Shown here piece after piece: positions 57,175-64,000 of a stretch of 64,000 nucleotides of DNA (position 1 is the first letter of the stretch; every line of letters starts with the position of its first letter). The translations under genes were made by a program, and so were the position numbers. The DNA is from Bacteroidota bacterium (lineage in GTDB: Bacteria > Bacteroidota > Ignavibacteria > Palsa-1295): the NCBI GenBank assembly GCA_021324735.1, contig JAJPIO010000009.1, positions 1-64,000 on the forward strand, in the 5' to 3' direction. The notes under the pieces were generated by a model. That model saw nothing but the letters and a program-made list of their open reading frames with translations. It made no database searches and was not told the origin of the DNA.

Positions 57175-58440
57175 ATGAGAAATTTGCTGACATTCATTCC
57201 CTTGCTTCTGATCGGTCACTCGAGTACCGCTCAATGGCACAGGGTCAAAGACTTTTCTGATGCAAATGGCTTACTGGAGCAGGTCACCTGTATTTACTTT
57301 CTTCCGACTCAGCCGAATATTGGCTATGTGGGTACTACATCTGAGCTGTGGAAAACAACTGACAGTGGAAAAGAGTGGAGCGTATGTTGGCCCGAAACAC
57401 ACGGGCGATTGGTCTTTGTGTCTGATATCTGTTTCAAAGATAGTACTACGGGATGGTTCTCCTACAATGGAGCAAATGGTGGTGCGGTTTATAAGACTGT
57501 AAATGGCGGACTCTCTTGGTATATCTTGCAAAATTCGATTACACAGTACCCGGTTGGCGGTATCCGATATTCTGCAACCACTAATCGATTATTCCTTTGC
57601 CTTAATACCGGAGGATTGATTATGTCACCGGATCTGGGTGAGACTTGGTATCCGGTGACGTCTAGCGAAGCTTTAGGAATCACATTCTTTTCAGACAAGA
57701 TTGGGATTGTAACCACGGCTGACACGAGTCTTGATTTACTTCGAACATCGGATGGAGGTCTTACTTGGTCCCTCATTCCTGTACCATTTGGCGCCTGTAT
57801 TCAACCTCTGGCCATCCAAGGCACTTCAACGTGCTTTGCTGCTACCACGGCAGAAATTGGAATATTTCAAAGTGATGACTTCGGAAAGACTTGGAAACAG
57901 GTATACGACTTCGGCCCTCCTTGGGACTCTCTCTATAGAAGAACCGCTCCATATGGCACGGGAGTCATTGAGGGTGATTTATCCCATCTCACGATTCAGA
58001 CTGATATTGGGCTTTATGTTTCGACAGATGAGGGCAATTCTTGGAATTCTATCGGGGGGCCTCCTGCAATTAACTCCGGGGAATCCCACCGCTTCTTCAG
58101 TAGCGGAGGTGCTATATTTGCAGGATTGGATACAGGCGGGGTGGATGGCTACGGAAGTTTTTGGAGATATAGCTGGCCACAATCCTCCGTTCACGAGCAG
58201 CCCCCGCCAACTGATGGCACTACCCTTTCACTCACAAATAACTCACTTAGTATTTCCTCAGGTGCTCGGCTTATTTCCGGGGAGTTATTAGATATTACTG
58301 GCCGCACACTTCTCACTCTTCCCGGCGAGCGGCGCACTTCGCTTCAAGCCAACATCGGAGAACTTCCGAGCGGCATTTATTTCGTCCGCATCGAAACCGA
58401 TCGAGGAAGCGAGATGAAGAAGATCGCGGTGATGCGGTAA
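57175..58440 (+). CDS. secreted BNR/YCF48-like propeller with T9SS domain
   Basis: 421 aa from the ATG at 57175, chosen because it gives a signal peptide (MRNLLTFIPLLLIGHSSTAQ) and avoids translating through the upstream terminator. There are about six propeller units with the TTDSGKEWSV, KTVNGGLSWYI and TSDGGLTWSLI pattern, then a Por-type sorting domain (last 70 residues, ISGELLDITGRTLL to LPSGIYFVRIET). It is similar in plan to the 670-aa protein on the other strand but shorter. Confidence 0.85.
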   Translation: MRNLLTFIPLLLIGHSSTAQWHRVKDFSDANGLLEQVTCIYFLPTQPNIGYVGTTSELWKTTDSGKEWSVCWPETHGRLVFVSDICFKDSTTGWFSYNGANGGAVYKTVNGGLSWYILQNSITQYPVGGIRYSATTNRLFLCLNTGGLIMSPDLGETWYPVTSSEALGITFFSDKIGIVTTADTSLDLLRTSDGGLTWSLIPVPFGACIQPLAIQGTSTCFAATTAEIGIFQSDDFGKTWKQVYDFGPPWDSLYRRTAPYGTGVIEGDLSHLTIQTDIGLYVSTDEGNSWNSIGGPPAINSGESHRFFSSGGAIFAGLDTGGVDGYGSFWRYSWPQSSVHEQPPPTDGTTLSLTNNSLSISSGARLISGELLDITGRTLLTLPGERRTSLQANIGELPSGIYFVRIETDRGSEMKKIAVMR

Positions 58441-58455
58441 CGTTATTGCGAACAA

Positions 58456-59379
58456 TCACTGTATCTCTATCGCGATCTTACCTCGAACGTGGCCATTCTC
58501 TTTGGCTTCGAAGGCTTCGCGAATGTCGTCGAGCGGATAGGTCTCTTCCACATGCACGAGAAGGACGCCCTCTTCCAGGAGCTCGGTCAGCTTTTCCAAA
58601 TGGTCGCGCCGCACTTGCGTGAATTCGTAAATAGCCTTCACGCCATACTGCTTCATCGATTTTTCGTCCGGCTTCTCGAGCATCGAAACAATAATGCCGC
58701 CTCGCTTTAGGACTTTGAACGAACGCTTATAGGTATCGCCGCCCACGGTATCGAGCACAGCATCGATGCCTGAAAGCTTAGCCGAAAAATCTTCCTTGTC
58801 GATATCGATGACTTCATCCGCGCCTAATTGCCGGACGTAATTCACTTCTTCACCGTGCGTTGTCGCTACAACGGTTGCACCGATGTGCTTTGCGATCTGC
58901 ACGGCAGCGGTGCCAATGCCACCGGCAGCTCCGTGAATGAGGATCTTCTGGCCGGGCTTCAACTGCATGTGATCGTAGAGTGCTTCGATCGCACTGGTAC
59001 CGACGAGTACCATGGAAGCGGCACCAGGAAAATCGAGATTGTCCGGCATTTTCGCGATGAGATCGCGTGGCATGGTTGCAAACTCGGCAAAGGCACCCGA
59101 ACCGCCTCGAAAGACGCTGGCTTGTCCATAGACTCGATCACCGGCATGGAGCCCATCGATATCCTTCTTCAATACGCCGGCGACATCACATCCAAGGATA
59201 AGCGGCATCTGCTTGAGATAATCGGGCCTCATGCCTTCACGCATTTTAATATCGACCGGATTTATACTCGAGGCATGCACCTCAACAAGCGCTTCGCCAC
59301 TGTGCGGCTGTGGTGTTGGAACATCAACGATTTCCACGGCGTCGGCATGACCGAAATGAGTGATCTCTGCTGCTTTCAT
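58456..59379 (-). CDS. zinc-independent MDR-family quinone oxidoreductase-like protein
   Basis: A 307-aa medium-chain dehydrogenase/reductase. The N-terminal GroES-like domain (SSINPVDIKMREGM) lacks the structural zinc cysteines. The nucleotide-binding domain has IHGAAGGIGTAAVQIAKHIG. It probably reduces quinones or enones with NADPH; the substrate is not known. It is divergently transcribed from the mutase gene. Confidence 0.88.
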   Translation of the reverse strand: MKAAEITHFGHADAVEIVDVPTPQPHSGEALVEVHASSINPVDIKMREGMRPDYLKQMPLILGCDVAGVLKKDIDGLHAGDRVYGQASVFRGGSGAFAEFATMPRDLIAKMPDNLDFPGAASMVLVGTSAIEALYDHMQLKPGQKILIHGAAGGIGTAAVQIAKHIGATVVATTHGEEVNYVRQLGADEVIDIDKEDFSAKLSGIDAVLDTVGGDTYKRSFKVLKRGGIIVSMLEKPDEKSMKQYGVKAIYEFTQVRRDHLEKLTELLEEGVLLVHVEETYPLDDIREAFEAKENGHVRGKIAIEIQ

Positions 59380-59447
59380 ATCTCAACTGCGATTAGTGTG
59401 AACGATGAGTCTATCGGAGGGATAGGATTATTCGAATGCTAATCGCA

Positions 59448-59470
59448 CGCGGCGTGCCGATAACGCCGCG
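59448..59470. promoter_or_regulatory. hairpin in the divergent intergenic region
   Basis: A perfect 8-bp stem CGCGGCGT/ACGCCGCG, loop GCCGATA, followed by AAATTTT. A second inverted repeat, TGCGATTAG (59388-59396) / CTAATCGCA (59439-59447), lies just before. No cobalamin-riboswitch consensus was found despite the B12-dependent gene downstream. Confidence 0.4.
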
Positions 59471-59610
59471 AAATTTTCAATCCATTAAGAAAAAGGATTA
59501 AAAGATAGGTGAGCCTTAAAGCTTCTATGCACCTTGTACCCAGGGGACGAAACCCAAACCTCCATCGTTGAGCCGGAGAATCGGAAGAATTTGAGCCTAA
59601 GGGGATATTT

Positions 59611-61347
59611 ATGCCGAAAGTGAATGAAAAAGGGGAGTTAGTTGCTAACGGACAGATGAGTGGCCATTCGAACGGGCACGCCAGCTCGTTCGAAAATAGT
59701 CCCGAATACCAGGAGGCGTACCGGCTATGGAAGTCGAAGGCCGAAACCGGCTCGACTACGGGGATGAAGTTCACGACGCTTTCCGGGAAACCGCTCGATA
59801 TCCTCTATACTCCTTCGGATGAGACCCCGGCCAACTACCTCGCGAATGTTGGCTTCCCCGGACAATATCCTTACACGCGCGGCATTCATCCCAATGGCTA
59901 TCGCGGTAAAGTATGGACGATGCGCCAGTTCGCCGGATTCGGTACGCCCGAAGACACGAACGAGCGATTCAAATACTTGCTCGCACACGGACAGACCGGC
60001 CTCTCGACCGCTTTCGACCTTCCGACACTCATGGGCCGCGATGCCGACGATCCGTGGAGCGAAGGCGAGGTAGGAATCTGTGGCGTCGCGATCTCCTCGC
60101 TTCAGGATATGGAGACGCTCTTTAGCGGCATCCCGCTCGATAAGGTCTCGACCTCGATGACGATCAACTCGCCAGCGGCGATGATCTTCGCATACTATTT
60201 ATGCGTTGCCGAGAAGCAGGGCGTTACGTTCGATAAGCTTCGCGGCACCCTTCAGAATGATATCCTGAAAGAGTACATCGCGCAGAAGGAGTTTATCTAT
60301 CCGCCGGAGCCCTCGATGCGTATCATTACCGATATGATCGAGTTCACGACGAACGAAGTACCGCAGTGGAATCCGGTATCGGTTTCGGGTTATCACATTC
60401 GCGAAGCGGGTTCGACCGCCGCACAGGAACTTGCCTTTACGCTTGCCGATGGATTTACGTACGTCGAGCACTGCATCGCGCGTGGAATGGACGTCGATTC
60501 GTTTGCGCCGCGCATTTCCTTCTTCTTCAATTCGCATATCGATTTCTTCGAAGAGATCGCAAAGATGCGTGCTGCTCGACGTATCTGGTCGCGCCGAATG
60601 AAGGAGAAATACGGTGCAAAGTCGGCGAAATCGCTTACGCTCCGATTCCATACGCAGACGGCGGGCTGCTCGCTCACAGCTCAGCAGCCGGAGAATAATA
60701 TCGTTCGTACCGCATTTGAAGCACTTGCCGGTGTGCTCGGCGGCACGCAGTCGCTCCATACCAACTCGATGGACGAAACGCTCGCGCTTCCGAGCGAGAA
60801 AGCGGTAAAGATCGCGTTGCGTACGCAGCAGATCCTTGCGTATGAGACCGGTGTACTGAATACGGTCGATCCTCTGGGTGGATCGTACTTTATCGAATCC
60901 GAGACCGACCGCCTGGAGCGCGAAGCGAATGTTTACTTCGATCAGATCGATGCATTGGGCGGCGTTATTCCGGCTATCGAAGCTGGATTCTTCCAGCGTG
61001 AGATCGCGGACGCGGCATACCGCTACCAACTTGAGCTCGATAAGAAGGAGAAGTTCATCGTTGGCGTAAACGAGTTTATCGAGTCGGATGAAAAGATCGA
61101 TATTCCGATCCTTCAGATCTCGCCGGAAGTCGAAAAGGCTCAGCGACAGAAGCTTGCAGAACTGCGAGCGAACCGTTCGAATGCTGCAGTGGAGGAATCG
61201 GTCGAAGAGATTCGTGCCGCCGGATTCGGTCATACGAATCTGATGCCGGTGCTTATCAAAGCCGCCCGTAATTATGTGACGCTTGGCGAAATGATCGGCG
61301 CCCTCAAAGTGCCGTTCGGCGAATATCAGGAGTCGGTGGTATTTTAA
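59611..61347 (+). CDS. icmA: B12-dependent acyl-CoA mutase large subunit, isobutyryl-CoA mutase type
   Basis: A 578-aa TIM-barrel catalytic subunit without a cobalamin-binding domain. Substrate-contact positions read Phe107 (RQFAGFG) and Gln225 (EYIAQKEF). Methylmalonyl-CoA mutase has Tyr89 and Arg207 at the equivalent places, 118 residues apart as here; isobutyryl-CoA mutase has Phe80 and Gln198. It is therefore predicted to interconvert isobutyryl-CoA and n-butyryl-CoA. The conserved [17 protein letters not shown] core is present. The small B12 subunit must lie elsewhere. It has a good Shine-Dalgarno (AAGGGGA) before the ATG and a 35-residue polar leader. Confidence 0.85.
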   Translation: MPKVNEKGELVANGQMSGHSNGHASSFENSPEYQEAYRLWKSKAETGSTTGMKFTTLSGKPLDILYTPSDETPANYLANVGFPGQYPYTRGIHPNGYRGKVWTMRQFAGFGTPEDTNERFKYLLAHGQTGLSTAFDLPTLMGRDADDPWSEGEVGICGVAISSLQDMETLFSGIPLDKVSTSMTINSPAAMIFAYYLCVAEKQGVTFDKLRGTLQNDILKEYIAQKEFIYPPEPSMRIITDMIEFTTNEVPQWNPVSVSGYHIREAGSTAAQELAFTLADGFTYVEHCIARGMDVDSFAPRISFFFNSHIDFFEEIAKMRAARRIWSRRMKEKYGAKSAKSLTLRFHTQTAGCSLTAQQPENNIVRTAFEALAGVLGGTQSLHTNSMDETLALPSEKAVKIALRTQQILAYETGVLNTVDPLGGSYFIESETDRLEREANVYFDQIDALGGVIPAIEAGFFQREIADAAYRYQLELDKKEKFIVGVNEFIESDEKIDIPILQISPEVEKAQRQKLAELRANRSNAAVEESVEEIRAAGFGHTNLMPVLIKAARNYVTLGEMIGALKVPFGEYQESVVF

Positions 61348-61391
61348 TCGCTGGTCCTAATAAGCGGCGCACTGTAGTGGCTTCCGGGAGT

Positions 61392-63035
61392 ATGCGTTAT
61401 TCTCGCGTTGCAGAATTATTTCTTATCTTTGCGGCTCTGCTGCTGGTTGTTGGCAGCATTCTCGGTAAAGCGGTCGGCACCGATGGGATGAACCAAGTCT
61501 ACTGGTTGCATGATTACGCGGCGCTTGTCTCTCAGGGCACATTTCTTCCTCGCTGGATCCCTAACGGCTTTCATGGTCTAGGCGCGCCTTCGTTTTATTT
61601 TTACCCTCCGTTAGCGTTTTATCTTGGGGCAATTATACATATTGTTACCGGGATCTCCGATGGTTATGCGCTCTTTCAGGCTACAGCACTTGTTTCAGCG
61701 GTGGGTGGCTTTATTGCGACATGGCTGTTTTTACGCAGAATACAGCCGTCTAACTATCGGGCGATACTGGGCGGTGTATTATATGCAATAGCCCCGTATA
61801 AGATCGCCGAGTGGTATTCCCGATCTTCAATATCAGCGACCGTAGGCTTTATTTTTCTTCCCCTGTTTGCCCTAGCATTGTTCGATATCGTTCAGAACGA
61901 TCGAGCTTCCCGTATGCGAGGTATGATAGTGCTGGCCATCTCGTTCACATTAATGCTGCTGGGGAGCATTCCGCTTGCCCTTGTCGCAGTGATATGCGGC
62001 GGAATAACGATCATTGTATTTAGAAAAAATATCAAGCGGCAAACGATCCCCTATGGGATCGGAGCTATTCTGCTTTGCATCGGGCTTAGTGCTTTTTATA
62101 CACTACCTGTTTATTACTTCGGAAATTACACGCAGCTCCGGCATTTAGAAAATATACCAGAATATTTCGTGAATGACATAGTAGCCTTACGAATTACGCC
62201 GGTTACGTATCATTACAGTATTATGTATGCGGCGATCGTGGCCATCGTTGCTACTGGTTTCTATTTAATAAAAAAGAACAAGCTGACAACGAGCGAAGAA
62301 ACAGCTCTAAAAGTTTTTCTTTCGATCGCTGCCTTCATTTTTGTTCTTGAAATTCCTCCTATCAGCATCCCTCTTTGGAAAGCACCTATTCTCTATCTTA
62401 TTCAGGGGTCCTGGAGATTCTACATTGTGCTCGTGCTGTTGGTGGTTGCAGTGGTTGCGGTGGCGGAGAATGCTATGCTAAGACGGGCGACGAGCGCTGC
62501 TATCATCGTATGGAGCTTAGGTTCAGGCATTGCGCTTATTGTTGCGATCTCCGGCCATCATTTCAATCGTCATAAGGATGGTGACATTGTCGATCCGCCC
62601 GAGTATGCAACGATCTACAGTTTGCGGGATCGCGATGCTTTCGAAGCGATGACTCGTGAACATGCAGACGACCCGATCGCATTTATTTCCTCCTCTCAAC
62701 CGGGCGACTCGATCCAACGACGAACAGCCACGGGGACCAATCAAAACTTGGATGTGCGACTCGCTTCCGCTCGTATGGTTACATTTCACCAATTGTATTG
62801 GCCGCCTTGGCGACTTTCTGTTGGAGATAAGGAGCTCCAGACAACACCTGATAGTATCGGTCGTGCCCTGGCGACATTGCCTTCTGGTCATTATACTGCG
62901 CATTGGTATTTAGAAGTGACCCCGATCGAGCGCCTCGGGCGATGGATTTCGGGACTTACGTTGCTGGGTCTGGTGTTGATTTCTGTAGCGTCGTTCGCAC
63001 GATCGCGACGAAAAAATGTGGTGACTAATCCATAG
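61392..63035 (+). CDS. polytopic membrane protein, COG5617/YfhO-like
   Basis: About 547 aa from the ATG at 61392 (a GTG at 61377 is possible), with ten or more helices. The first loop WLHDYAALVSQGTFLPRWIP and APSFYFYPPLAFYLG are typical of large predicted glycosyltransferase-like membrane proteins of the GT-C/YfhO kind. The last 120 residues are a soluble domain followed by one helix. It is probably linked to polyprenyl-glycan work given the UbiA-type gene three bases downstream; the exact role is unknown. Confidence 0.75.
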   Translation: MRYSRVAELFLIFAALLLVVGSILGKAVGTDGMNQVYWLHDYAALVSQGTFLPRWIPNGFHGLGAPSFYFYPPLAFYLGAIIHIVTGISDGYALFQATALVSAVGGFIATWLFLRRIQPSNYRAILGGVLYAIAPYKIAEWYSRSSISATVGFIFLPLFALALFDIVQNDRASRMRGMIVLAISFTLMLLGSIPLALVAVICGGITIIVFRKNIKRQTIPYGIGAILLCIGLSAFYTLPVYYFGNYTQLRHLENIPEYFVNDIVALRITPVTYHYSIMYAAIVAIVATGFYLIKKNKLTTSEETALKVFLSIAAFIFVLEIPPISIPLWKAPILYLIQGSWRFYIVLVLLVVAVVAVAENAMLRRATSAAIIVWSLGSGIALIVAISGHHFNRHKDGDIVDPPEYATIYSLRDRDAFEAMTREHADDPIAFISSSQPGDSIQRRTATGTNQNLDVRLASARMVTFHQLYWPPWRLSVGDKELQTTPDSIGRALATLPSGHYTAHWYLEVTPIERLGRWISGLTLLGLVLISVASFARSRRKNVVTNP

Positions 63036-63038
63036 TTG

Positions 63039-63929
63039 ATGTTCTTGCGCACCGTTCTACGCCTCCTCCGTCCTAAGCAGTGGACGAAGAACTTGTTTGT
63101 GTTCGCAGCCTTGGTGTTCTCGTTGCATCTGGGGGATGCATCCTACGTATGGCTCTCGCTCCGAGCGTTCTTTGCCTTTTGTGCAACGGCGAGCTTCGTC
63201 TATGTGGTCAATGACATCGCCGATCGAGAACATGACAGGCTGCATCCGAAAAAGCGTTTACGGCCTATTGCCTCCGGTGAAATTTCGGTCGCAGTGGGAT
63301 ATATAATCGCGTTGCTTCTCCTTGTTATTGCAACGCTCCTGGTCTGGAATCTCGATTGGCGGTTTGTGATGTGCCTCGGCGCATATTTGCTGATGAACAT
63401 CACCTACAGTTTTTATCTCAAACGTGTGGTGCTTATCGATGTATTTGTGATCGCGATCGGTTTCATGCTGCGCGTTGTGGGGGGAGCCCTTGCTATCAAT
63501 GTACCTCGAAGTTCATGGCTAATTATCACGACGATGTTTCTTTCTCTCTTTATGGCGATCGCAAAGCGAAGAGGAGAATTAGTGGCGCTTGGGTCGGAAG
63601 AGGCCAACGGTGCCACTTATAGTACCCGAAAAGTGCTCGCCCATTATTCGGTCGAGTTTACCGAGCAAATGACAACGATCTGCGCAGCAGGATTCGTCTT
63701 TAGTTATGCGCTCTATACCGTATCTGATAGAACGAAAGAGATGTTCGGTACGGAGAACCTGATCCTTACCACACCGTTCGTGCTATACGGCGTATTTCGA
63801 TACCTCTATTTATTACATAAAAAGCATTTGGGAGAAAGCCCGACCGATATGGTGCTTTCCGACATTCCAATGCTTATTAATTTTGCTGCCTATGCGATCG
63901 CAATGTTAGCGATCATCTACCTAAAGTGA
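63039..63929 (+). CDS. UbiA-family prenyltransferase, decaprenyl-phosphate phosphoribosyltransferase-like
   Basis: About 296 aa from the ATG at 63039; a TTG directly before it is also in frame. It has eight to nine helices. The metal/diphosphate motif NDIADREHDRLHPKKRLRP and the N-terminal LRPKQWTKNLFVFAAL are those of the subgroup that transfers phosphoribose to polyprenyl phosphate, the first step in polyprenyl-arabinose formation. The assignment to this subgroup is by resemblance. It follows the large membrane protein closely. Confidence 0.85.
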   Translation: MFLRTVLRLLRPKQWTKNLFVFAALVFSLHLGDASYVWLSLRAFFAFCATASFVYVVNDIADREHDRLHPKKRLRPIASGEISVAVGYIIALLLLVIATLLVWNLDWRFVMCLGAYLLMNITYSFYLKRVVLIDVFVIAIGFMLRVVGGALAINVPRSSWLIITTMFLSLFMAIAKRRGELVALGSEEANGATYSTRKVLAHYSVEFTEQMTTICAAGFVFSYALYTVSDRTKEMFGTENLILTTPFVLYGVFRYLYLLHKKHLGESPTDMVLSDIPMLINFAAYAIAMLAIIYLK

Positions 63930-63931
63930 CC

Positions 63932-64000
63932 ATGGCGGCGCTTTCTCTTCTCGCCAAAAAATATCGCATCGAATTATGGCTCATTCTCTCGGGCCTGATC
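63932..64000 (+). CDS. start of a further membrane protein, truncated by window end
   Basis: An ATG two bases after the previous stop opens 23 codons to the edge (MAALSLLAKKYRIE then a hydrophobic run). The short spacing suggests it belongs to the same operon. Too short to identify. Confidence 0.5.
   Translation, partial: MAALSLLAKKYRIELWLILSGLI

Noticed and set aside
59380-59610. cobalamin riboswitch before the B12-dependent mutase
   Set aside because: Hairpins are present but none of the conserved B12-box sequence could be found.
60199-61233. 344-codon minus-strand frame inside the mutase
   Set aside because: Antisense shadow of a highly conserved enzyme, with Arg/Leu-rich composition typical of such artefacts.

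Overview
The window looks like a chromosomal segment of a free-living bacterium of the Bacteroidota/Chlorobi (FCB) superphylum, possibly an Ignavibacteria- or Kapabacteria-like lineage; the phylum placement is inference. Support comes from three proteins with type IX secretion (Por-type) C-terminal sorting domains, a FISUMP-domain lipoprotein, the Bacteroidota-style GlmU-like nucleotidyltransferase, a fused E1 alpha/beta 2-oxoacid dehydrogenase, recurrent TATTTTTG (-7 type TAnnTTTG) promoter-like elements, many genes with weak Shine-Dalgarno signals, and an alternative complex III-caa3 oxidase cluster. No rRNA, tRNA, CRISPR array, transposase or integrase was seen.

Layout. 1-4.15 kb is an A+T-richer accessory island of small secreted or lipoprotein genes: a lipoprotein gene split by an in-frame TGA, two paralogous ankyrin-repeat exported proteins, and two unrecognised exported proteins. 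A 37-38 bp direct repeat flanks the first ankyrin gene. 4.3-18.3 kb holds a DUF2007 gene and then one long co-directional run: actABCDEF (alternative complex III), a small membrane protein, SCO1, and the four subunits of a type A2 caa3 cytochrome oxidase. Together they form a quinol-to-oxygen respiratory chain, preceded by about 500 bp of structured, gene-free leader. 18.4-21 kb has a GAF hybrid histidine kinase and a stand-alone receiver. 21-26 kb has galT-galK, an Nramp-related transporter and an OprB-like porin. 26.4-28 kb has dapB-dapA (lysine/diaminopimelate).

28-37.6 kb carries mixed housekeeping genes (GlmU-like protein, L31, DUF2520, GAPDH, Lgt, MTA/SAH nucleosidase, a diheme cytochrome c) with secreted proteins between them, including a lipoprotein with a caspase-like His/Cys pattern joined to a FISUMP domain. 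37.7-43.7 kb is a tolC-MFP-RND efflux operon ending in a clear terminator. 43.7-47.4 kb has a DUF2231 protein overlapping tail-to-tail with a lipoprotein, whose single domain recurs at the N-terminus of the neighbouring Nal1-like serine protease lipoprotein. 47.6-50.6 kb has lipB, a class A beta-lactamase-fold hydrolase, a small P-loop kinase and a cupredoxin lipoprotein. 50.7-53.9 kb has the fused E1 and a beta-carbonic anhydrase. 54-58.4 kb has two BNR/YCF48-like T9SS cargo proteins around an unknown protein. The end holds a quinone-oxidoreductase-like gene, an acyl-CoA mutase whose active-site residues match isobutyryl-CoA mutase rather than methylmalonyl-CoA mutase, and a polyprenyl-linked glycan type cluster running off the window.

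The most unusual items are the interrupted lipoprotein and repeat-flanked ankyrin module in the island, the caspase-like/FISUMP lipoprotein, the Nal1-type protease with its domain partner, and inverted repeats that sit inside signal-peptide coding sequence of lipoproteins.
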